From: Gammaproteobacteria bacterium
Lineage (GTDB): Bacteria > Pseudomonadota > Gammaproteobacteria > Eutrophobiales > Eutrophobiaceae
NCBI GenBank assembly: GCA_018676275.1
Contig: JABHFC010000363.1
Coordinates: 1-18,564 of the forward strand
Reading direction: 5' to 3'
Length of the DNA stretch: 18,564 nucleotides
The notes under the pieces were generated by a model, which was not told the DNA's origin, ran no database searches, and saw only the letters and a program-made list of their open reading frames with translations. Position 1 is the first letter of the stretch. The number at the start of each line of letters is the position of its first letter. The position numbers and the translations under genes are program-made. Shown here in pieces: positions 7,498 through 14,953 of the stretch.

Positions 7498-8625
7498 CTA
7501 CCTACAGTTTCTTGAGGCATCGGTTCGCGCATTCGCGGCGTCAGTGTAGGTAAAGTCACTCATTCCGGCGTCATTGAGTTCGTGTGAGCCAATTTTTGTA
7601 TCCATGTCACTGGGATCTGCCACCAGGCGATCGGGGTGCACGGCATCGATATCGATATGTCCCAGCCAGAGACTACCCTTGTCATCGGAGGGCCAGGGAA
7701 AACTCGGATTACACAGACGCAGTTCCGGAGCAAGCACCGAAGCGATACTCCAGACAGTTGAAAAACCCGGAATCGCATTGATCAGTTCCTTTAATAATAC
7801 AGTTGGCACCATGCCGCCAACCTGATTATAGGTGTGTTCAACGCCACCCGTATTCCAGGCATCGGAAAGAACCGCAGCGGACGCTATCATATTGAAGTTG
7901 GTGGGAATCGTCCCAGAGAGTGCCAGGTTTGAATCAGTCCCGGTCAAATTTCTGTAATTTGGCGGCACCGAAATGCTCATAGATTCGGTGACGTTGGCAT
8001 ATCCTTCGGTGGTAATGGCATTAAATCCAACATCTGAACCGATCAGGGACATCAGGTCGCCGACCACACCGAAAATAATGCCAATTCCCTTTAACAGAAT
8101 GTTTATGACATCGCCTATAACGGGAAGCGTTGGTGTTTCCGTTGAACTGGTCAAATTGGTACGAATACCATTCGCTCCGGAATAAAGTGGTGCCCCGGTA
8201 TGGTCTTTCCAGAGAGGATTCCTGCGCGATCCGGCCCAGCCAGTAATCGAATCGGCAGCAGTAATGGGGTAGGTAGTAAACTCATCTCCGGGGTCAGTAT
8301 AAAAGCGCTGTTTAGTCTCATCGCGCGTCTTTGTCGTTGATTTAACCGGAAAATCAAAGGCATTAAATCCACCCATCACCTCTCCACCGTTATTGAGTCG
8401 GCCGGTACTGTAATCTATGCCTCTCTCGGTATCGTTGGCAAACCAGACAGTGTATTCCCAGGCCTGGTAACGTGCTGCCTGGATATTGGCCTGCTTGATA
8501 TCTATGTACTTGCCAATCAGGGACATGGCCAGGAATAGGGGTACCAGGAAAAAAGACGCGCTGATTAAAAACTCGGTCATGGCCTGACCCTTATACTTTT
8601 GTCGTTGTTTAGTTATGCGTTTCAA
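7498..8625 (-). CDS. TadE-like pseudopilin, large form, TTG start
   Basis: A 375-residue protein with a basic leader and then GQAMTEFLISASFFLVPLFL: a prepilin-type signal (predicted cut after Ala15, Glu18 conserved) and one membrane segment (about 19-38), followed by KYIDIKQANIQAARYQAWEY, typical of TadE-like proteins. The C-terminal part (about 60-375) is a long extracytoplasmic region that I do not recognise. The start is taken as TTG at 8625. No upstream ATG is in frame (a TAG lies five codons before), and starting at the next Met (residue 16) would remove the whole basic leader needed for prepilin processing. TadE proteins are usually nearer 150-200 residues, so this one is enlarged. It lies 15 bases after the tadG-like stop. 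Likely role: minor pilin or pseudopilin for pilus maturation. Confidence 0.8.
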   Translation of the reverse strand: MKRITKQRQKYKGQAMTEFLISASFFLVPLFLAMSLIGKYIDIKQANIQAARYQAWEYTVWFANDTERGIDYSTGRLNNGGEVMGGFNAFDFPVKSTTKTRDETKQRFYTDPGDEFTTYPITAADSITGWAGSRRNPLWKDHTGAPLYSGANGIRTNLTSSTETPTLPVIGDVINILLKGIGIIFGVVGDLMSLIGSDVGFNAITTEGYANVTESMSISVPPNYRNLTGTDSNLALSGTIPTNFNMIASAAVLSDAWNTGGVEHTYNQVGGMVPTVLLKELINAIPGFSTVWSIASVLAPELRLCNPSFPWPSDDKGSLWLGHIDIDAVHPDRLVADPSDMDTKIGSHELNDAGMSDFTYTDAANARTDASRNCR

Positions 8626-8640
8626 TTGAGATGTACGCTA

Positions 8641-10551
8641 TCAGGGTAGAAAAGACGAAAGCTTGTTCATTATTGAGCTGAATGAACTACTCAGATTAAT
8701 AAAATCTTCTTTTTGTTGTATTGCCAGTCCTAGAGTACGATCGGCATAAGTTGTATCAACAAGTCGCGCCTGCCAGTAAGGGTTAAACGCACTCCCGACT
8801 TCGGTCATACCATCACCTCGATGAAAATGTGCTGCCAGCCTGTCAGTAGGCCTGGCGAAATACAATTCAGATTTTGATAATACGGCCAGTTCTCTGTCTG
8901 CTAAAGCTTCATTTAATCTTAATCTTCCACCAGGTTCGGAAGAATCCGCCACGTTGTCATCTTCTAAATAATAGGTGTTAAAATCGTCTTCATCCTGGAC
9001 CAGGCCAACCAACAGGTTCGGCGCGCCAACACCAAGGAATGGTCCTTTACCCGTGGTATCTACATAATATGGCAGACCGGCATAGCTTTTATTTACCCTT
9101 GAACCGAGGGTAGTCTCATAGACCTGAGCGGCCAGCGCGATACCTGCCGGGGGAATAGGTCCAGGTCCGGGGGACAGCCAGGCCAGCATGTTATTGGCGG
9201 CTTCGCCATAGTGATCCGTTTCGACAACGCCACCAAGGGAGGCCAGTAACATGTCCTTGGAGGCCAGGTTATTGGGTGTGTTTTTGCCGACCTCGGTAAA
9301 ACCTGATCCAAAAGGCAGGGCAGTGGGGAAGGGGATTTCAGGCACTATTTCAATGTCTTCTCCCATGATTGTCAGGTACATACTGGCCTTGGAATCGCCG
9401 AATTTAAAGCCACCTCCAACACTGACCGACTCGCATAGACCCAAAGCACATGCCTCGGCCCAGGCCTTGAAATAAACATTGAGTATGACAAAAAGGCCGG
9501 TAGTATCCGCACTCGACCAGTTGGCGAGCTGTCCGGCCTTAACTTTTCCACTTGCAGGTATCTTAAAGCGTAACTCGCTTGCGCCTTTACGCTTTAAGGC
9601 CAGGTCAAAAGTTAATTCAAAATCAAAGCCAAATTCAACCGAGGCTACCAGGATATCAATCTTAAAACTGGGATGGAGCTCAATTTCCAGAGGAAAGCCC
9701 GGCGGACGCATTTCCCAACCGCGGCCTTCGACAAAGGACGAACAATCGGGAATGATACAGACCTTGGAACCCTTGCCACTGGTAAAGGGGTCACGTGAAT
9801 CCCGTATCAGTGCCGCGAGCCTGGCATAACCACTGTCCTCGGCACCAAAATCAGCAACATCAACCTTTTTCTGACTCATATATCCCGTCGCAAATTGCTC
9901 ACCGGGCAGGTTTGGGAGAACCCCATAAGTGGCGATATGGGCGATGAGTGAAAGTATGCCAAAATCAGAAATTTTGGTGCCTGGTGGACCATTTTCAGTC
10001 AGCACGTCGTCCAGTACACCCACCGCGGATATAACACTGACAGTGTGATAACCAAATTCCGCAAAGCCATATATCTTGTTGATGTTGTGAAAAACCAGTG
10101 TAGCCACGTTGGCCAGCTTATTTAGCGCAGTAACGGCCGTTTGCCCGGCACCACGCCAGGGACCGGTTATCGCGGTCACTATCGGAGTTGAGGTGCCCAG
10201 GGTTGCCGGTGACAAGGCAATTTTATCGTAGGTATCGAGATAATCTGCAAAGGATTTAAAGTGATGGGCCCAGGAGGCCAGCCCGACAAACTGGCCGATG
10301 GCCACTTCGTTGGCGACAATGGCACGATTCATGTAGGAGGCAAAATTCAGGTCCCGTGCTTCTACCGTGGACATGCTGAAGGCCGCAGCATCCGCTGCAT
10401 TTTGCAGCTGCATTTTGTTAGTGGTCAATTTGCCTGCTTTGAACATGGCAAAGGTGGATGTCAACAGTATTGCGGAAAACAAAACGACAAACACGGCTGC
10501 CTGGCCGTGTTGTTTTTTAATAGGTGCAGACTGATGTTTTGCCAATGACAT
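8641..10551 (-). CDS. tadG: TadG-like Flp pilus assembly protein (large)
   Basis: A 636-residue protein with the TadG N-terminal signature: a basic N-terminus, HGQAAVFVVLFSAILLTSTF as membrane segment (about 16-37), then MQLQNAADAAAFSMSTVEA (about 47-65), matching the usual pattern of an anchor followed by Q-x-AADAAA. The long remainder is extracytoplasmic, with no further convincing membrane segment. I see no D-x-S-x-S motif of a von Willebrand A domain, which many TadG proteins carry, so this is a variant. Four Cys residues fall in two nearby pairs (KVCIIPDCSSF and EACALGLCESV) and could form disulfides. The ATG is preceded closely by GGGG. It is the second gene of the locus, after flp and a hairpin. 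The gene symbol rests on N-terminal family resemblance and position. Confidence 0.8.
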   Translation of the reverse strand: MSLAKHQSAPIKKQHGQAAVFVVLFSAILLTSTFAMFKAGKLTTNKMQLQNAADAAAFSMSTVEARDLNFASYMNRAIVANEVAIGQFVGLASWAHHFKSFADYLDTYDKIALSPATLGTSTPIVTAITGPWRGAGQTAVTALNKLANVATLVFHNINKIYGFAEFGYHTVSVISAVGVLDDVLTENGPPGTKISDFGILSLIAHIATYGVLPNLPGEQFATGYMSQKKVDVADFGAEDSGYARLAALIRDSRDPFTSGKGSKVCIIPDCSSFVEGRGWEMRPPGFPLEIELHPSFKIDILVASVEFGFDFELTFDLALKRKGASELRFKIPASGKVKAGQLANWSSADTTGLFVILNVYFKAWAEACALGLCESVSVGGGFKFGDSKASMYLTIMGEDIEIVPEIPFPTALPFGSGFTEVGKNTPNNLASKDMLLASLGGVVETDHYGEAANNMLAWLSPGPGPIPPAGIALAAQVYETTLGSRVNKSYAGLPYYVDTTGKGPFLGVGAPNLLVGLVQDEDDFNTYYLEDDNVADSSEPGGRLRLNEALADRELAVLSKSELYFARPTDRLAAHFHRGDGMTEVGSAFNPYWQARLVDTTYADRTLGLAIQQKEDFINLSSSFSSIMNKLSSFLP

Positions 10552-10630
10552 TACCCCGTGAGCTACAGATCATCAGCCAAACAGAATCTGAAAGCTAATG
10601 TATACGATAAAAATGCAAAAGAAACAATCG

Positions 10631-10655
10631 ACGCATCAGCCAGGCGCTGATGCGT
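10631..10655 (-). terminator. hairpin between flp and tadG-like gene (possible partial terminator)
   Basis: A perfect 10-bp inverted repeat (ACGCATCAGC and GCTGATGCGT) with a 5-base loop, 41 bases after the flp stop. On the minus strand the stem is followed by CGATTGTTTCTTTT, a T-rich but interrupted run. A weak terminator or 3' stabilising stem would make pilin message more abundant than the assembly genes behind it. That role is inferred; the hairpin is directly visible. Confidence 0.6.
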
Positions 10656-10695
10656 CTACATCATGATAAGGAGAACAGTGGATCTCCTGTTTTGA

Positions 10696-10932
10696 TCATT
10701 TATCCGATTTATTAAAATCCTTCATATCGCGTGATTCAAAGCCTGCTCCTGTTGCTGTTTTTTCCGTCACTGTCGAATCTTTACCGCTAAGTTCTTCCGA
10801 AACATTGCCTACCTGTTCCTTCAGCGAATCGCCAAAAAAGGTAAAAGCACCGATGCCAGCAATAGCGATCAGCGCGATGATAATGATATATTCGGTCATG
10901 CCCTGGCCAAGTTGTTTGAACTGTTTTCTCAT
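10696..10932 (-). CDS. flp: Flp-type major pilin
   Basis: A 78-residue prepilin. It has a short basic leader (MRKQFKQLGQG), a class III cleavage site after Gly11, the mature start MTEY with conserved Glu, and a hydrophobic helix IIIIALIAIAGIGAFTFFG (about 16-34). A polar tail (about 35-78) is rich in Ser, Thr, Lys and Glu. The mature part (about 67 residues) is somewhat longer than a minimal Flp pilin (about 50). Flp subunits are cut by a dedicated prepilin peptidase (TadV), not seen in this window, and polymerise into the pilus. GGAG lies about 8 bases before the ATG. It is the first gene of the minus-strand Tad locus, divergent from htpG, with a U-run hairpin in its leader and another hairpin downstream. 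Confidence 0.93.
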   Translation of the reverse strand: MRKQFKQLGQGMTEYIIIIALIAIAGIGAFTFFGDSLKEQVGNVSEELSGKDSTVTEKTATGAGFESRDMKDFNKSDK

Positions 10933-10959
10933 GTAAATTCTCCGCAGCAGATGATAATT

Positions 10960-10995
10960 AAAAAAATGCGACTACTGCTTGGATTATGGTCGCAT
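10960..10995 (-). promoter_or_regulatory. leader hairpin with U-run upstream of flp (possible attenuator)
   Basis: Reading the minus strand, ATGCGAC (10995-10989) and GTCGCAT (10972-10966) form a 7-bp stem around a 16-base loop. The stem is followed at once by six T residues, and the flp ATG lies about 28 bases after the T-run. The geometry is that of an intrinsic terminator in the 5' leader. As no gene on this strand lies upstream before divergent htpG, it would act on flp itself or on an antisense transcript. The same repeat could instead be a protein-binding operator. Confidence 0.45.
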
Positions 10996-11060
10996 GAAGG
11001 GGGTAAAGCAACATGATAACGAGTTAATTGTCGCCAGTTTCATGTACTTTGATTACAGAA

Positions 11061-11090
11061 CTTGAATTTTCCGCGATAGACCACACATTA
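11061..11090 (+). promoter_or_regulatory. putative heat-shock (sigma-32-like) promoter of htpG
   Basis: CTTGAA at 11061-11066 matches the sigma-32 -35 core. After a spacer of about 14-15 bases comes CCACACATTA (11081-11090), close to the -10 consensus CCCCATTTA. The predicted start of transcription would be about 45 bases before the htpG ATG. htpG is a known sigma-32 regulon member in E. coli, which agrees with the placement. AAGGA at 11126-11130 is the likely ribosome site. Confidence 0.5.
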
Positions 11091-11140
11091 TGGGTCTGAA
11101 TTAATCTATCTTACTATTTTTAACCAAGGAACAATGACGT

Positions 11141-13090
11141 ATGAGCGTTGAGACAAATAAAGAAACCCTCGGTTTCCAGACCGAAGTTCAGCAAATGCTG
11201 GATCTTATGATCCACTCTCTTTACAGCAACAAGGAGATATTCCTGCGGGAATTGATTTCCAATGCTTCAGATGCTGCGGACAAACTTCGCTTTGAGGCTT
11301 TAACCGATGATTCCCTGTTTGAAAACGATTCAGACCTGAAAATCCGGGTTGAATTTAACGAGAAGCAAAAGACTATTACAGTCATTGATAATGGTATAGG
11401 CATGTCCCGTGACGAGGTTATTGAAAATCTTGGAACTATCGCCAAATCCGGCACCAGGCAGTTTTTTGAATCACTTACCGGTGATCAAAGTAAAGACAGT
11501 CAACTGATAGGCCAGTTTGGTGTCGGTTTTTATTCTGCATTTATAGTTGCTGAGAAAGTAGAAGTATTTACTCGTCGCGCCGGTATAGCAGCAGAGCAGG
11601 GGGTTCACTGGATTTCCGAAGGCAAAGCTGATTACACCTTGGAAACGGTCGATCGTACCGCCCGCGGTACCAAAATAGTGCTTCATATGCGCAAAGAAGC
11701 AAAAGAGTTTCTGAATGCTTATACCTTGCGTTCAATTATTAACAAATATTCAGATCATATTTCCATGCCGATCGTTATGGATAAGAAAATTGAGGCTGAA
11801 AAAGTCGAGGGTGAAGAAAAGGCTGAAGATCAGATAGTCGAAGAGACCGTTAATAGCGCCACGGCACTCTGGACACGCGGCAAAAAGGATATTTCAGACG
11901 AAGAATATAATGAATTTTACAAGCATGTCGGTCACGACTATCAGGAACCACTGGCTCGTATTCATAATAAAGTCGAAGGTAAACTGGAATACACCAGTTT
12001 GCTGTATATCCCCGCTCACGCACCCTTCGATCTGTGGGACAGGGAAAAACGTCACGGCATAAAACTCTATGTCAGGCGCGTGTTTATTATGGATGATGCC
12101 GAACAACTGATTCCATCCTATTTACGTTTTGTTAAAGGTATTGTCGATTCCGATGATTTGCCACTGAATATCTCTCGCGAAATTTTACAAAGAAACAAGA
12201 CTATCGATGCCATTCGTTCCGGTTGTACCAAGAAAATCCTTGATCTGCTGACGAAAATGGCGAAAAAGGAGGAAGAAAAATATGCCAGTTTCTGGACTGA
12301 ATTCGGCAAAGTACTGAAAGAAGGCGTTATAGAAGTTACTGATAAAAAGGAAGATCTGGCTAAATTATTTCGTTTTTCTTCTACTAAGGAGGACAAGGAA
12401 GAACAGACAGTTTCTCTGGAGGATTACATAGGCCGGATGCAGGAGGGCCAAAAGGCGATTTACTACATTGTCGCTGATAGTTTCTCAACTGCCAAAAACA
12501 GCCCGCATCTGGAGATTTTTCGCAAAAAGGGCATTGAAGTTATTTTGCTAAGTGATCCTATTGATGAGTGGGTGACGACACATTTGAATGAATTCGATGG
12601 CAAACCTTTGGCTTCGGTCAACAAAGGTGAACTGGATCTGGATCCTGCAAAGGAAGACGAAGGTGATGAAAAGAAAGATAAAAAGAAAAGAGCAAAACGA
12701 GGTGAAAAGGAATACAAGGATATCGTAATCAGGCTGAAAGAATTACTTGAGGATAAAGTAAAAGATGTGCGTGTCAGCGACAGGTTAACCAGCTCACCAG
12801 CCTGTCTTGTGGCAGACGAGAACGATATGGGTCGTCACCTGGAACAGATCCTTGCTGCATCCGGTCAATCAATGCCGGGTAGTAAACCAATTCTGGAGAT
12901 AAATCCGAAGCATCTTATTTTGAAGAAACTCAAAGATGAGCAGGATGAAGATCGCTTTAAAGACTGGTCACATATAATTTTCGATCAGGCATTATTGAGT
13001 GAAGGCGGCAAGCTGGATGATCCTGCAGCATTCGTTCATCGTCTTAATAATATGTTTCTGGAGTTATCGAAAGATACGAAATCTGACTGA
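11141..13090 (+). CDS. htpG: HtpG, Hsp90-family molecular chaperone
   Basis: Bacterial Hsp90, an ATP-dependent cytosolic dimeric chaperone that remodels client proteins with DnaK. The N-terminal GHKL ATPase domain shows ELISNASDAADKLR (Glu37 as catalytic base, Asn41 for Mg), DNGIGM (83-88), NLGTIAKSGT and the lid motif GQFGVGF (124-130). The middle domain carries the conserved LPLNISREILQ with the Arg that contacts ATP. The C-terminal dimerisation domain is present to the end. At 649 residues it is slightly longer than E. coli HtpG (624). The difference includes a Lys/Asp/Glu-rich linker (about residues 504-526) between the middle and C-terminal domains. AAGGA lies 10 bases before the ATG; another ATG at 11134 is out of frame. 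It is probably transcribed from its own heat-shock promoter and is divergent from the Tad locus. Confidence 0.97.
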   Translation: MSVETNKETLGFQTEVQQMLDLMIHSLYSNKEIFLRELISNASDAADKLRFEALTDDSLFENDSDLKIRVEFNEKQKTITVIDNGIGMSRDEVIENLGTIAKSGTRQFFESLTGDQSKDSQLIGQFGVGFYSAFIVAEKVEVFTRRAGIAAEQGVHWISEGKADYTLETVDRTARGTKIVLHMRKEAKEFLNAYTLRSIINKYSDHISMPIVMDKKIEAEKVEGEEKAEDQIVEETVNSATALWTRGKKDISDEEYNEFYKHVGHDYQEPLARIHNKVEGKLEYTSLLYIPAHAPFDLWDREKRHGIKLYVRRVFIMDDAEQLIPSYLRFVKGIVDSDDLPLNISREILQRNKTIDAIRSGCTKKILDLLTKMAKKEEEKYASFWTEFGKVLKEGVIEVTDKKEDLAKLFRFSSTKEDKEEQTVSLEDYIGRMQEGQKAIYYIVADSFSTAKNSPHLEIFRKKGIEVILLSDPIDEWVTTHLNEFDGKPLASVNKGELDLDPAKEDEGDEKKDKKKRAKRGEKEYKDIVIRLKELLEDKVKDVRVSDRLTSSPACLVADENDMGRHLEQILAASGQSMPGSKPILEINPKHLILKKLKDEQDEDRFKDWSHIIFDQALLSEGGKLDDPAAFVHRLNNMFLELSKDTKSD

Positions 13091-13127
13091 TGTAGAGTCA
13101 GGTCAGTTTTGTAAGTCCAGTCAATAT

Positions 13128-13155
13128 CTGGGCCAGGATTCTTTAGCTGGCTCAG
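13128..13155 (+). terminator. hairpin downstream of htpG, without a clear U-run
   Basis: CTGGGCCAG and CTGGCTCAG can pair as a 9-bp stem with one G-U wobble around a 10-base loop, 37 bases after the htpG stop. No T-run follows (GGTTCACTTTGC), so it is a weak intrinsic terminator at best, or a 3'-end stabiliser. The rest of the 216-base gap to the next gene shows no gene or clear promoter. Confidence 0.35.
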
Positions 13156-13306
13156 GGTTCACTTTGCTATTGGGCAGGGACTCGGCACTTTCTTCAGGGT
13201 TGTTCACTGCTTGTGAAGTGAAGGATATGATTATTCAGAGTTTCCTTATCTCTCAAATCGACTAGAATGGAAGCCAGAGCCCAATATAAAAGATCAATAA
13301 TTATAT

Positions 13307-14932
13307 ATGGAAATCGACAAAGTTGATTTTTCAAGCCTGTTAAAAGAGCTGACGGATATTGGTGTTGCGCTGTCCGCAGAGACGGATCATGGTCGTTTAC
13401 TGGAAATAATTCTGTTAAAGGCTATGGAAGTGACTAATGCCGATGGCGGCTCTCTTTACACACATACTGAAGATAAACGTCTGAAGTTTGAAATAATGCT
13501 GACCAAATCACTGGGAGTTCACAAGGGTGGAACCAGTGATGAAGAAATTGAGTTTTACCCTATCTCCCTGTACAGAGATGATGGCAGCGCCAATAAACAA
13601 ATGGTTGCTGCATGGGCGGCAATTAGTGGTGAAACGGTAAATATCGAAGATGCCTATACCAGCGAGCAATTTGATTTTTCCGGCACCCGAAATTTTGATG
13701 AGAAGACGGGATATAGATCCATGTCTTTCCTCACCGTACCAATGACTAACCATGAAAACGAACTTATTGGTGTTCTGCAATTAATAAATGCCCAGGATCC
13801 TGAAAGCGGTGAAGTCATACCATTTTCCGAATTTGATCAACAGGTAGTTGAATCCCTCAGCTCACAAGCAGCAGTAACAATAACCAATCGCAGTCTTATC
13901 GATGCACAAAAGCAGCTATTTGATGCATTGATCCAGTTGATTGCTGATGCCATTGATGAAAAGTCGCCTTACACGGCAGGTCATTGTCGACGCGTGCCAG
14001 TATTAACGAACATGCTAGCCGATTCCGTATGTGCTATGGATAGTGGACCATTGAAAGATTTTCAAATGACCGAGCTTGAAAAATATGAGCTGGAAGTGGC
14101 TGCCTGGTTGCATGATTGTGGAAAGATCACCACACCTGAATACGTTGTGGATAAAGGAACCAAACTGGAAACTATTTTTGACCGAATTCACCTGGTTGAT
14201 CATCGATTTGAAATATTAAAACGAGATGCTGAGATTGAAGCCCTGCGCCGCCTGGCGAAGGAAGCTAATGGGAAGGAAATTGATCTGAAAAATGATGCTG
14301 TCTACCAGCAAAGATTGAGATGGGTGGAAGATAGTCGCAATTTCATTCGTAATTGTAATATCGGTGGTGAAGCGATTAGTGATGAGCAAACTTCAAGGAT
14401 TGATGAGATTGCCAATCAGATGCTACTGGCTCCTTCAGCCGAGGAAGAACCACTTTTATCTACGGAAGAAACACAAAATCTGAAGATCGGCCGTGGCACC
14501 CTGTCAGTCCGGGAAAGGGAAATTATAAATAACCATGTCAGCGTCACCATCAAAATGCTGGAGTCCTTACCTTATCCAAAACATCTTCGGCGGGTACCGG
14601 AATACGCCGGTGGTCATCATGAGAAAATGGATGGTACCGGATATCCGAACCGCTTAACCGGAAAGGAAATGTCGTTACAGGCACGTATGGTCGCCATTGC
14701 CGATGTGTTTGAAGCACTAACTGCCAGTGATAGACCGTACAAAAAGGCGATGCCACTTTCACAATCATTAAAAATACTGGGTCAAATGAAACTTGATGGT
14801 CACATCGATCCGGATTTATTCGATATATTTGTGCAGGACAAGATTTTTCTAAAGTATGCTCACGAGCATCTGGATGAAAAACAGATTGACGATGTTGATC
14901 TGACACAAATCCCGGGCTACCGGGTTCACTAG
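13307..14932 (+). CDS. GAF and HD-GYP domain cyclic-di-GMP phosphodiesterase
   Basis: Signal-transduction enzyme predicted to hydrolyse cyclic-di-GMP. The 541 residues have an N-terminal GAF sensor domain (about 17-196) and then an HD-GYP domain (about 205-515). Metal-binding and catalytic motifs are intact: GHCRRV (His226), HDCGK (269-273), His410 in IINNHV, HHEKMDGTGYP (437-447) and ADVFEALTASDRPYK (466-479). Between HDCGK and the GYP motif is an insertion of roughly 90 mostly helical residues (about 300-395), absent from minimal HD-GYP domains. There is no membrane segment or signal peptide, so it is cytoplasmic, and the ligand of the GAF domain is unknown. The Shine-Dalgarno signal before the ATG is weak. 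As cyclic-di-GMP commonly controls pili and biofilm, a link to the nearby Tad pilus is possible but only inferred. Confidence 0.92.
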   Translation: MEIDKVDFSSLLKELTDIGVALSAETDHGRLLEIILLKAMEVTNADGGSLYTHTEDKRLKFEIMLTKSLGVHKGGTSDEEIEFYPISLYRDDGSANKQMVAAWAAISGETVNIEDAYTSEQFDFSGTRNFDEKTGYRSMSFLTVPMTNHENELIGVLQLINAQDPESGEVIPFSEFDQQVVESLSSQAAVTITNRSLIDAQKQLFDALIQLIADAIDEKSPYTAGHCRRVPVLTNMLADSVCAMDSGPLKDFQMTELEKYELEVAAWLHDCGKITTPEYVVDKGTKLETIFDRIHLVDHRFEILKRDAEIEALRRLAKEANGKEIDLKNDAVYQQRLRWVEDSRNFIRNCNIGGEAISDEQTSRIDEIANQMLLAPSAEEEPLLSTEETQNLKIGRGTLSVREREIINNHVSVTIKMLESLPYPKHLRRVPEYAGGHHEKMDGTGYPNRLTGKEMSLQARMVAIADVFEALTASDRPYKKAMPLSQSLKILGQMKLDGHIDPDLFDIFVQDKIFLKYAHEHLDEKQIDDVDLTQIPGYRVH

Positions 14933-14953
14933 TAAAAAAAACAGCCAACGAGC

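Noticed and set aside
10933..11060. A sigma-54 or strong sigma-70 promoter for flp
   Set aside because: A TGGC occurs in CTGGCGACAATTAAC on the minus strand, but no TTGC follows at the right distance, and no -35 and -10 pair with good spacing was found.
12999..13265. An 88-codon open frame across the end of htpG and the following gap
   Set aside because: Most of it overlaps htpG in another frame, and it shows no ribosome site, signal or family motif.
14912..14925. CCCGG-GCTA-CCGGG hairpin at the end of the HD-GYP gene as a terminator
   Set aside because: It lies within the coding sequence, has only five pairs, and is followed by an A-run rather than a T-run on the coding strand.
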